24,822 bases of DNA from CAIPAT01 sp037144075. Its GTDB lineage: Bacteria > Verrucomicrobiota > Lentisphaeria > Victivallales > Victivallaceae. How positions within the stretch are numbered: the stretch's first letter is position 1; the number at the start of each line of letters is the position of its first letter. Under the pieces are notes generated by a model. That model had not been told where the DNA came from. It did not search any database and saw only the letters and a program-made list of their open reading frames with translations. The stretch lies in contig JBAWXM010000034.1 in assembly GCA_037144075.1 (NCBI GenBank), positions 1 to 24,822 of the forward strand, in the 5' to 3' direction. Shown here one piece after another: positions 1-5,710 of the stretch. The translations under genes and the position numbers were made by a program.

Positions 1-144
1 TGTTTTGCCATTTTTATTCATTTATACTTAGCTTTTTTGAACTAAACTCTTACTATGTCAGTTTTGTTCAAATAGACAAGGCAAATATAAATATTTTTGC
101 AACAATACTTTCGTTCATTACAATTATAAGTGTTCTTGGCTTAT
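1..144. other. AT-rich edge region, no gene seen
   Basis: This stretch lies downstream of the minus-strand 34-aa membrane protein and is very AT-rich. I see no open reading frame with a ribosome binding site. The zinc-ribbon gene that follows the related membrane-protein genes at 3.5 and 24.7 kb is not present here, so this copy appears to stand alone. Confidence 0.5.
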
Positions 145-249
145 TTACTTTTCTTCACAGGCTTTTACAATTCCGTTGATGATAATGTAATTTCCGATCA
201 TTACGGAAACATACGCTATTGCAATTCCGACTACCAGTAAAGCTTTCAT
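145..249 (-). CDS. 34-aa single-pass membrane protein (copy 1 of 3)
   Basis: This is a short gene read from the sequence. It starts with ATG at 249, about 8 nt after an AAAGGAG ribosome binding site; an in-frame ATG at 255 sits too close to that site. The product has one hydrophobic helix covering most of its length and the central motif MIGNYIIIN, then a short KACEEK tail. Residues 11-34 are almost identical to the protein at 3487-3591, and the GNY-I-N core is also found at 24631-24744. Conservation of the peptide while the surrounding DNA differs argues that it is translated. Promoter element A lies about 60 bp upstream. The function is unknown. A small inner-membrane regulator or a toxin-like peptide are both possible, and nothing in the sequence decides between them. 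Confidence 0.75.
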   Translation of the reverse strand: MKALLVVGIAIAYVSVMIGNYIIINGIVKACEEK

Positions 250-307
250 TTTCATGCTCCTTTATTGTTATCGACCGTTGCAGGATAGTGCCTGCTTGTA
301 TCTATAA

Positions 308-343
308 ATTATACACCAAAGGGACTGCCATTTTGTGTCGTGG
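308..343 (-). promoter_or_regulatory. Repeated promoter element, copy A
   Basis: On the minus strand this reads CCACGACACAAAATGGC, then a less conserved spacer, then TATAAT at 313-308. The TGTCG of the plus strand starts 28 bp from the start of the -10 hexamer, the same as in the five other copies. It lies upstream of the 34-aa membrane protein gene. A -10 hexamer close to the sigma-70 type, without a good -35, suggests that the conserved ACGACA/ATGGC block is read by an activator or an alternative sigma factor. Confidence 0.75.
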
Positions 344-418
344 CGTGACAAGACTTATCCATTAATTTTGCTTATCAGTCGGAAATTTTCAGCGATGCTT
401 TTTACCGTGAATCGGGAT

Positions 419-448
419 AAAAAAAGAGGACGTATCCCAAATACGTCC
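419..448 (-). terminator. Intrinsic terminator
   Basis: On the minus strand a perfect 8-bp stem (GGACGTAT / ATACGTCC, loop TTGGG) is followed by TC and seven T residues. It ends transcripts coming from the structured RNA region at 445-565 before they reach promoter A. Its first arm overlaps the base of the long upstream stem (445-452), so the two structures compete. Confidence 0.8.
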
Positions 449-566
449 ACTTAGAGGCACGACCAATGCCCGTTCAAGGAGTACCTGGAATACGCCCAAA
501 GCATGGGCGTATCCTTCAGTACCGTTCCTTGAACAAAAAAAATGGTCGTTTTCTAAGAAGTGGACA
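419..566 (-). ncRNA. Candidate structured RNA with long near-continuous stem
   Basis: The minus-strand transcript can fold into one long rod. The paired blocks are 445-452 with 558-565, 459-465 with 543-549, 472-480 with 526-534, 481-484 with 519-522 and 490-497 with 505-512, capped by a 7-nt loop. An asymmetric internal loop contains a run of eight T on one side. A clear intrinsic terminator follows at 419-448. The layout (rod plus terminator, no ORF) fits a small RNA or a leader with terminator/antiterminator choice. Inverted repeats of a MITE are a weaker alternative. I could not identify a convincing promoter, so the 5' end is unknown. The similarity to 6S-like rods is only in general shape. 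Confidence 0.5.
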
Positions 567-728
567 GCGGTAGAAAGCTACGTTAAAATTTTAAAAATAC
601 ATTTACACTATATAAATATTCATTCCTTTGTTTGTTGAAAAATCTCCCAGGTACAGTATAAACTATCCATGTATCAAGCGACTTTCAAGCAAGTATTCAT
701 CTTTAACTTGCAGAAAAGATTTTAAATC

Positions 729-757
729 AAAAAAAAAGAGCGGATGCTCCTTTTTAT
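729..757 (-). terminator. Intrinsic terminator after tail-anchored protein gene
   Basis: On the minus strand a GAGC-ATCC-GCTC hairpin, extendable by flanking A-T pairs, runs into about nine T residues. It lies about 20 bp after the stop codon of the gene at 772-1149. Confidence 0.7.
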
Positions 758-771
758 GCGTAAAGTGCCGA

Positions 772-1149
772 TCAGACAACCTTTTTGACAATATAGCAGG
801 TCGCGCCAACAACGGCACAAACTACTCCAACACCGATCGCTACATTTGAAAAAAACTTGCGATATTTTTTGACAGCAGCAGCATTGGCAACCTGTTCCGT
901 ATGCAGTTGTTCGACTCGTTTTATGATGCCTTGAACAACTATTACTGCATTCCTTTCGTCCTCCGAGGCAATACATCGACCAGATATTTCAGTTATCTCT
1001 GCCTGAAGGCTTTTTGCTATCTTCACTGCTTCTGCATGTTGCTGTTCAACAATGGCAACCCTGGCCGGATCACCATCGGTTTCTGCGAGTTCTGCTAGCC
1101 GCAGTGCTTCCAACTCGGCAATGACATTTTCAAATATTTTGATGCTCAT
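772..1149 (-). CDS. Tail-anchored coiled-coil protein, 125 aa
   Basis: The start is ATG at 1149, after a GAGGGAA ribosome binding site. Residues about 5-90 are charged and helix-forming (many Ala, Glu, Leu, Gln), consistent with a coiled coil. The C-terminal 25 or so residues form one membrane segment (FFSNVAIGVGVVCAVVGATC) followed by a short basic end. There is no signal peptide, so the likely topology is cytoplasmic with a C-terminal anchor. The protein at 4863-5132 has the same design, a charged helix then a C-terminal membrane segment, though clear sequence identity is not visible. Promoter element B lies 59 bp upstream and a terminator follows, so it is probably a single-gene transcript. 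I do not recognise the family; small phage or plasmid membrane proteins have similar shapes. Confidence 0.75.
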   Translation of the reverse strand: MSIKIFENVIAELEALRLAELAETDGDPARVAIVEQQHAEAVKIAKSLQAEITEISGRCIASEDERNAVIVVQGIIKRVEQLHTEQVANAAAVKKYRKFFSNVAIGVGVVCAVVGATCYIVKKVV

Positions 1150-1207
1150 GATTGTTCCCTCTTTGTTTTTAGTTGCAGTATTACAAATTATACCTTATTG
1201 CATTTAC

Positions 1208-1243
1208 ATTATACACTTACAGGCTCGCCATTTTCTGTCGTTG
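1208..1243 (-). promoter_or_regulatory. Repeated promoter element, copy B
   Basis: Minus strand: CAACGACAGAAAATGGC, spacer GAGCCTGTAAGTG, TATAAT. This copy is closest to the consensus. It lies directly after the lysozyme-like gene (stop at 1256) and upstream of the gene at 772-1149. Confidence 0.8.
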
Positions 1244-1255
1244 CTGACGGTTTAA

Positions 1256-1792
1256 CTATCTGCTCCACATAGATACTTCCTGCTCCCTTCTGTTTACCAG
1301 CCAGGAATTTTGAGCCCTGCTGCCTGGCAAAAATACAGACTTGCGCAGTTCGCCTGGAACATCACCATAGTCTCGTTTTTGATTCAGCAACCGGAGGATA
1401 TTGCTGTTCGTGAATTCTGGAATCGAAGAGCTGTAAATATAGGATATAAGCGCGTCTTTCTGATGCCTGGTCAGAGGAACTTCAACGACCGTATCCAGAT
1501 AACTGTCAATGATCCTGATATTTCGCAGCAATCGCCAGTTTGCCATATTTTCCGTCATGGCATTTTTATTTACCGGATTTGACAAATTATAATCGCGGTC
1601 ACCATACCCGATTACACGAACTCCGTCTCGAACATACCAGGTTGAATGAAATGTTTCGATCCGGCGCAGAAACATATAAATGTCCTGATATTGAGCAGGA
1701 ACGGTAACTTGGCGCGGTTCAACATCCCATAATTCAAATGCCGATCCAGCTATACTCACTGCCAGCAATGCCATTATCATAATCGCTTTCAT
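1256..1792 (-). CDS. Secreted GH24 (phage lysozyme)-like protein, 178 aa
   Basis: I chose ATG at 1792, which follows GGAGG with 5-nt spacing and gives a clean signal peptide (MKAIMIMALLAVSIAGSAFE). The mature part resembles T4/P21-type lysozymes. It has RRIET, then an Asp nine residues after that Glu (as E11 and D20 are spaced in T4 lysozyme), then VIGYGD in place of the usual TIGYGH. The middle has QKDALISYIYSSS and the C-terminal end has LVNRREQEVSMW, matching the family's closing NRR-x-E motif. The Thr of the catalytic triad is Val here, so activity may be reduced or lost. The predicted location is the periplasm or outside the cell, acting on peptidoglycan. A diverged copy of the promoter element (F) lies about 30 bp upstream. 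It could be a domesticated phage endolysin. Confidence 0.75.
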   Translation of the reverse strand: MKAIMIMALLAVSIAGSAFELWDVEPRQVTVPAQYQDIYMFLRRIETFHSTWYVRDGVRVIGYGDRDYNLSNPVNKNAMTENMANWRLLRNIRIIDSYLDTVVEVPLTRHQKDALISYIYSSSIPEFTNSNILRLLNQKRDYGDVPGELRKSVFLPGSRAQNSWLVNRREQEVSMWSR

Positions 1793-1818
1793 AGATGCCT
1801 CCAAATAAGAGAAATATT

Positions 1819-1854
1819 ATTTAAAACTCACAGGAACGACACAAAATGTCGTCC
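1819..1854 (-). promoter_or_regulatory. Repeated promoter element, diverged copy F
   Basis: Minus strand: GGACGACATTTTGTGTCG, then TTCCTGTGAGTT and TTAAAT. The ACGACA box, the CCTGT of the spacer and the 28-bp spacing are kept, while the ATGGC block has become part of a CGACA-N5-TGTCG inverted repeat. It precedes the lysozyme-like gene. The inverted repeat might also act as a weak terminator for the gene before it. Confidence 0.55.
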
Positions 1855-1876
1855 CAGTGATTAGCTTGAACAAATT

Positions 1877-3091
1877 TTATCGTCCACCGTGACCACCAGA
1901 ACCGCCTCCGCGAGTTCCACCGCCACCACCACGATAGTCTCCGCCTCCGCGTCCTCCACCGTTGTAGTATCTGCCGTGTCCACCGTTGTAGCCGCCGCGT
2001 CCGCCCCAATATCCTCCACCACGGCCCCAGCCATATCCACCGCCCCAATAGGTGCCGCGATAATAACCGCAGGGGTTGTACCAGCCATAGCCGCCCCAGC
2101 CATAACCGATACCGAAGTACCAGTTGGCAGGGCACCACACGCCATTGGCATACGCCCAGTTATTACCCCAGCACTGCCCATAATAAACAGCGTAAGGAAC
2201 ATAAGCTCCATTATAGACGATATACGTCTGAGCAGGAGCACCAACAGGAACATATTCAGGCGCATTAGACACGACTACCGGAGCATTAGCATACACCGGC
2301 TGACGGAATGCGGGATCGTAATATATCGGCTGCCGATAAGGTGTATTCGCTATCATCGGCTGCGGATAAACTGGAGTTGCAGGAACTGTATACGGAATGT
2401 CATTAACGACATATGTTGCGCCACTGCTTACTGAAACATTGGCGATAGGAGTTTGCACTCCGATAGCAGCAGGCGAAACTCCAATATTAGCAACAGGAGT
2501 CTGTATCCCTATATCACTCGGCGATACTCCAATGTTGCCAATCGGGGTCTGGACACCGATGCCACTGGGCGCAACTGCCACATTGCCAACTGGAGTATAT
2601 ACCGCCGCCTGCTGAGTGCTGACTCCAGCATAAGCGCCAGGGGTGGATACTGCGACAGCCTGTTGATTAATGCCTCCGGAAACTATCGGTGACACCCCGG
2701 AAGCCCCACTAGAATTGAAGCGATTTCCCTGGATCGGATTATTATCCGTTTTCGGTAACTGAATGGATTTATCCTTAATCTGCCCCCTGGGTGAAGACAC
2801 AATAGTGCCGTCATCCATCTGCGACTTATTGGCATTCAGTTTAGCGACGAACTCATCCGCTTTCACTTTGTCATAGCCGTATTTCTGTTGATCGGCAGGC
2901 GACATACTGCTGTAAGGTATCCAACACGCCTTTTCAGAACTGCCATCTGTCACCATTGCGGTAACGCCTAATGGCGAAGTCTCTTTTATGACAATATTTT
3001 TGTAATTGCTGCCGTCAGCGGCAACGATGTCGTCGGCAAAGCATGCGCCAGCAAGCGCAAGGATTACCATTGTTAAGAAAAACTTATTCAT
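1877..3091 (-). CDS. Secreted Gly/Trp/Tyr-rich protein with tandem repeats, 404 aa
   Basis: ATG at 3091 follows GGAGGG and opens a signal peptide cleaved near ALAGACFA. Residues 21-90 form a small domain with SNYKNIVIKETSPLG and IPYSSMSPADQQKYGYD, of a kind I associate with PVC-superphylum secreted proteins. Residues 165-228 are four tandem 16-residue repeats of the type QTPIGNIGVSPSDIGI. Residues 230-300 are rich in Pro, Tyr and Val. The last 100 residues are extremely rich in Gly, Trp, Tyr and Arg with four Cys (307, 320, 341 and nearby), ending in a Gly-Arg tail. It is probably an extracellular or envelope structural or adhesive protein. It is transcribed from promoter element C. Low complexity produces long false open frames on the other strand. 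Confidence 0.8.
   Translation of the reverse strand: MNKFFLTMVILALAGACFADDIVAADGSNYKNIVIKETSPLGVTAMVTDGSSEKACWIPYSSMSPADQQKYGYDKVKADEFVAKLNANKSQMDDGTIVSSPRGQIKDKSIQLPKTDNNPIQGNRFNSSGASGVSPIVSGGINQQAVAVSTPGAYAGVSTQQAAVYTPVGNVAVAPSGIGVQTPIGNIGVSPSDIGIQTPVANIGVSPAAIGVQTPIANVSVSSGATYVVNDIPYTVPATPVYPQPMIANTPYRQPIYYDPAFRQPVYANAPVVVSNAPEYVPVGAPAQTYIVYNGAYVPYAVYYGQCWGNNWAYANGVWCPANWYFGIGYGWGGYGWYNPCGYYRGTYWGGGYGWGRGGGYWGGRGGYNGGHGRYYNGGGRGGGDYRGGGGGTRGGGSGGHGGR
2408..2599 (-). repeat. Four 48-bp tandem coding repeats
   Basis: Codons 165-228 of the secreted protein repeat every 16 residues with the pattern Q/Y-T-P-(V/I)-(G/A)-N-(V/I)-x-V-(A/S)-P. The units are similar but not identical at DNA level, suggesting an older expansion. 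Confidence 0.75.
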
Positions 3092-3120
3092 ATAACCCTC
3101 CAAAGTTAAGTTATGTTTAT

Positions 3121-3156
3121 ATTCTACACTTTCAGGCTTGCCATCTTATGTCGTGG
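3121..3156 (-). promoter_or_regulatory. Repeated promoter element, copy C
   Basis: Minus strand: CCACGACATAAGATGGC, spacer AAGCCTGAAAGTG, TAGAAT. The start codon of the secreted protein is 30 bp downstream. Confidence 0.8.
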
Positions 3157-3189
3157 CCGATTATTTATAAGCAGCTATGCTCAAAAGGA

Positions 3190-3459
3190 CTATTCCTTGT
3201 AGAAGCTCGGCAGTTTGACTTTATTGACTTTGCTACCGCATTCAGGACAGACCGCAGTCAGTTCCTTTCTGGTTTTAATTATATTGTCAGCAGGAGTTAC
3301 GCCCGGCGCATTCCATGTCTTTCCGCTGAATATCCGGTATGTTTTCTGCCAGCCGCATTTTTTGCACTTAACGTTATAATACCCGGTTTCGTCTTTCCGC
3401 CAGTAGAAAAGGTTAAATGGAAAGGGAAGTTTCCGTCTGCCAATTATTGATTTACTCAT
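3190..3459 (-). CDS. Zinc-ribbon protein, 89 aa (copy 1 of 2)
   Basis: The start ATG at 3459 follows a strong GGGAGG site. The protein has two Cys pairs, CKKCGW near residue 33 and CPECG near residue 73, which together can bind one zinc ion. Conserved blocks are LPFPFNLF near the N-terminus, GWQKTYRIFSG and APGVTPADN. The protein at 24354-24614 shares these blocks in the same order, so the two are paralogs. The gene lies 27 bp after the 34-aa membrane protein gene and is probably co-transcribed with it from promoter D. There is no membrane segment or signal peptide. The function is unknown; binding of nucleic acid or a protein partner is a reasonable guess for a zinc ribbon. Confidence 0.8.
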   Translation of the reverse strand: MSKSIIGRRKLPFPFNLFYWRKDETGYYNVKCKKCGWQKTYRIFSGKTWNAPGVTPADNIIKTRKELTAVCPECGSKVNKVKLPSFYKE

Positions 3460-3486
3460 TTCTACCTCCCTTTAAATTTATTCAGT

Positions 3487-3591
3487 TTACTTTTCTTCAC
3501 AGGCTTTTACAATGCTGTTGATAATGACGTAATTTCCAATCATTACGGAAACATACGCGACAGCGATTCCAATACAGATTAGTGTTTTCAT
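3487..3591 (-). CDS. 34-aa single-pass membrane protein (copy 2 of 3)
   Basis: ATG at 3591 follows GGAGG with good spacing (an in-frame ATG four codons earlier overlaps that site). The peptide is one hydrophobic helix with the core VSVMIGNYVIIN and ends in KACEEK. It is nearly identical from residue 11 onward to copy 1 at 145-249 and shares the GNYVI-N core with copy 3 at 24631-24744. It is the first gene of a two-gene unit with the zinc-ribbon protein, about 110 bp downstream of promoter element D. Confidence 0.8.
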   Translation of the reverse strand: MKTLICIGIAVAYVSVMIGNYVIINSIVKACEEK

Positions 3592-3702
3592 TTTAACGGC
3601 CTCCATTAATAACGGTTTTATTTTTATGCGTCCTGTCTCGTCATATCCCTTTCAATTTTATCATTATAAATTTGGCGAGGCATGAACTGATTTATATTCA
3701 TA

Positions 3703-3738
3703 ATTATACTTATACAGGCTTGCCATCTTTTGTCGTTG
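3703..3738 (-). promoter_or_regulatory. Repeated promoter element, copy D (shared with WYL regulator)
   Basis: Minus strand: CAACGACAAAAGATGGC, spacer AAGCCTGTATAAG, TATAAT. It faces the membrane-protein/zinc-ribbon pair. The WYL regulator gene starts 56 bp away in the other direction, so a protein bound here could also affect the regulator's own promoter. Confidence 0.8.
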
Positions 3739-3793
3739 CTGGTATTGTATTCATATTTCCTGGTGATATTGTTTAAAGCAAAACGGAGGAATC

Positions 3794-4777
3794 ATGCCAG
3801 TAAACAAGAAACAATTGCTGAGGCTGATAAAATTCATTGCCGAGTTAAAACAGAACCACTATCCGAACAGTATATCGTTCGCGGAAAAGCTGAAGCAGAC
3901 GGACTTGGTGGAAAATCTTAATATCAATTGTTCAGCACGGACGATTCAGCGCGATATTGATGTTTTGAAGAGTGAATTTGATGCTCCGTTGAAGTTTGAT
4001 GCGGAGCGCAATGGATATTTTTTAACCAGCAATTACTGGGAGTTTCAATGTCCGCCATTATGTGAAGAATTAATGACCTCATCCCTGCTCGGAGCCAGGC
4101 TGGCAGAAGATTTTGTGCCGCAACCGCTGAAAAGCTCGATTCGTGATGCCGTGGATATGCAACTGGCAAACAGTAATTCAGAATTCCTCGATAAGGCGTT
4201 CATTGAATCGCTGATTGTTGCATCCGGAATAAAGGTTGAGGTTGATCCGGATATTTTCAAAACCGTGTTCGATGGCTGGCGTTTGCGTAATGCAATCAAG
4301 ATTTCCTACAAGACCCAGGATGGTACTTGTTCCGAACAGCAACTTGACGTGCATGTAATTTCATTCCATAAAGGCATCTGGTATATCAAAGCCAGAACAG
4401 AAAGCAACAGCGTCAATGTGTTCGCCATTCACCGGATTAAATCTGTGGAAGCAACCAGTTTGAAATTTGAAATAGACAAGAGCATCCTAGAAGATGTCCG
4501 TCGCAACGGCCTGTTTAATTTTCCGAAAATCAGCGGCATTACGCTGCGCTGCGATGCCAGCATTGCCTTTTATCTTTACGAACACCAGCCATCTAAAAAG
4601 TTTAAGGTCACGCCGCAGCCAGACGGCAGCTTAATCATCGTTTTGCAACCAGCGACAGAATTCGATGCTATCCGCTGGATTCTAGCAGAAGCAGGGAAAA
4701 TAAAAGTATTGGAACCAGAATGGTTGCGGGAAAAGGTCGTCGCCGCCGGGAAGAAAATAATCGAAGCCAATTCATAA
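3794..4777 (+). CDS. WYL-domain transcriptional regulator, 327 aa
   Basis: ATG at 3794 follows CGGAGGAATC. Residues 1-75 form a winged helix-turn-helix (QLLRLIKFIAEL, then SARTIQRDIDVL as the recognition region, then NGYFL). Residues about 160-225 are the WYL domain (IKISYKTQDG, FHKGIWYIKAR, FAIHRIKSV), and residues about 240-325 are the C-terminal WCX part ending DAIRWILAEAGKIKVLEPEWL. WYL regulators sense ligands, often nucleic acids or nucleotides, and several control phage-defence genes. It is the only plus-strand gene in the first 6.4 kb and sits inside the set of genes sharing the repeated promoter element. It is a natural candidate to bind that element, but this is inference. Confidence 0.9.
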   Translation: MPVNKKQLLRLIKFIAELKQNHYPNSISFAEKLKQTDLVENLNINCSARTIQRDIDVLKSEFDAPLKFDAERNGYFLTSNYWEFQCPPLCEELMTSSLLGARLAEDFVPQPLKSSIRDAVDMQLANSNSEFLDKAFIESLIVASGIKVEVDPDIFKTVFDGWRLRNAIKISYKTQDGTCSEQQLDVHVISFHKGIWYIKARTESNSVNVFAIHRIKSVEATSLKFEIDKSILEDVRRNGLFNFPKISGITLRCDASIAFYLYEHQPSKKFKVTPQPDGSLIIVLQPATEFDAIRWILAEAGKIKVLEPEWLREKVVAAGKKIIEANS

Positions 4778-4814
4778 ACTTGATACAATAATTCATTCAT
4801 TGTTTGCTGTAATC

Positions 4815-4844
4815 AAAGAGAAGGCCGTAATGACCTTCTTCTTT
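4815..4844. terminator. Two-way terminator between convergent genes
   Basis: AAAGAGAAGG pairs with CCTTCTTCTTT (one bulge) around a 9-nt loop. T-rich DNA follows on the plus side, and A/T-rich DNA allows termination in the other direction. It separates the ends of the WYL gene and the gene at 4863-5132. Confidence 0.65.
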
Positions 4845-4862
4845 GCTGATTTTATTTAAGAA

Positions 4863-5132
4863 TTAACGCCTCACGGCATAAACCAGGGTGCCAATACCAA
4901 GCAAAACGGCACTAATGCCGATTCCCCAGGTTGCCCATCTCCTGGCATTGTTGCAGGATACGGTGGATTCTTTGATGCCAAGGTCGGCATTTTTCATCGC
5001 TCTTTTATACGCGATCTTTCTATTTACTTCGACTTGGGCCTTTACCTCAGCTTCCGCTTTTTCAGCAGCGGCTATTGCATCGAGTTCAGCCTGTGTCAGT
5101 GGAACAGTTGTTTTGTTAGTGTCTTCATCCAT
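4863..5132 (-). CDS. Tail-anchored helical protein, 89 aa
   Basis: ATG at 5132 follows AGGAG. Residues about 12-55 form a charged Ala/Glu-rich helix (LTQAELDAIAAAEKAEAEVK), probably a coiled coil. The C-terminal part has ARRWATWGIGISAVLLGIGT, one membrane segment preceded by Arg-Arg and followed by Arg-Arg. Its design matches the gene at 772-1149. Promoter element E lies about 80 bp upstream. I do not recognise the family. Confidence 0.75.
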   Translation of the reverse strand: MDEDTNKTTVPLTQAELDAIAAAEKAEAEVKAQVEVNRKIAYKRAMKNADLGIKESTVSCNNARRWATWGIGISAVLLGIGTLVYAVRR

Positions 5133-5212
5133 GATAATTCTCCTGCGATATTTCGCATTTTTTGTTATGAGCAGTATTAAAACCGTTTTAATTCTGCTGA
5201 CTTCACATTAAC

Positions 5213-5248
5213 ATTCTACTCTTAACAGCCAGCCATTTTATGTCGTGG
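5213..5248 (-). promoter_or_regulatory. Repeated promoter element, copy E
   Basis: Minus strand: CCACGACATAAAATGGC, spacer TGGCTGTTAAGAG, TAGAAT, with the standard 28-bp spacing. It drives the gene at 4863-5132. Confidence 0.8.
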
Positions 5249-5271
5249 GATAACTTGGCGAGTTAATTTCT

Positions 5272-5616
5272 TTATCGACTAAAAGTTGCATTGCACCTGC
5301 CGCATTTGTACTTACAAATCACATTTCTGTCAATGTATTTGCCGACATAGTTCCCGATTGCAGCACCGGTAAAGAATCCAGCGAATGCGCCAGCTAAACC
5401 GCCGACGGCGATTCCTGCGACAGTGCCGACACCTGGAACAATTGAACCGATCCTGGCTCCAATGATTGCTCCGGTGCAAATTCCTGAGCCTCTGCCCAAA
5501 TAGCCAGCAATACTGCCAGCACCGGCACCGACGGCAGTACCGATTTTCTGAATAGTGGATATCAGGAACAATTTATCACTGCTGCCGCATTTCGGACATC
5601 CGATCGTCTCATCCAT
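5272..5616 (-). CDS. Zinc-ribbon protein with glycine-zipper membrane region, 114 aa
   Basis: ATG at 5616 follows GGAGGTG. The protein begins with CPKCGSS and ends with CKYKCGRC, so a zinc ribbon may be assembled from its two ends. Between them, residues about 28-95 are Gly/Ala-rich and hydrophobic with repeated G-xxx-G spacing (GTAVGAGAGSIAGYLGRGSG and GIAVGGLAGAFAGFFTGAAI), typical of glycine-zipper membrane regions in pore-forming or outer-membrane-associated proteins. It lies 95 bp after the sigma-like gene in the same direction with no repeated promoter element, so it is probably in that gene's transcript. A membrane-active effector is possible but unproven. Confidence 0.75.
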   Translation of the reverse strand: MDETIGCPKCGSSDKLFLISTIQKIGTAVGAGAGSIAGYLGRGSGICTGAIIGARIGSIVPGVGTVAGIAVGGLAGAFAGFFTGAAIGNYVGKYIDRNVICKYKCGRCNATFSR

Positions 5617-5645
5617 TTTATCACCTCCAATTAAAGTAGGGATTA

Positions 5646-5690
5646 GAGCGAGGCAGAGAGTTGTCAGTGCTTTCCACTGACTCCTCGCTC
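5646..5690 (-). other. Large two-part hairpin between two genes
   Basis: GAGCGAGG (5646-5653) pairs with CCTCGCTC (5683-5690), and inside it GTCAGTG (5663-5669) pairs with CACTGAC (5675-5681), with a 9-nt bulge on one side. There is no T-run afterwards, so it is not a standard terminator. It may be a processing or stability signal in the mRNA linking the sigma-like gene to the zinc-ribbon gene. Confidence 0.55.
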
Positions 5691-5710
5691 CGTTTCCTGG
5701 TTATCGTTTT

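Noticed and set aside
445..565. MITE or insertion sequence based on inverted ends
   Set aside because: No flanking target duplication is visible, and the pairing continues through the whole length with a terminator after it, which fits an RNA better.
1889..2692. Long plus-strand open frames opposite the secreted protein gene
   Set aside because: They mirror the Gly-rich and repeated codons of the real minus-strand gene, have low-complexity Thr/Ser/Ala products and no ribosome binding site.
308..5248. Sigma-54 promoters or a CRISPR array behind the repeated element
   Set aside because: The elements lack the GG/GC pair of -24/-12 promoters, have a TATAAT-type hexamer, and are spread between genes with no spacers.
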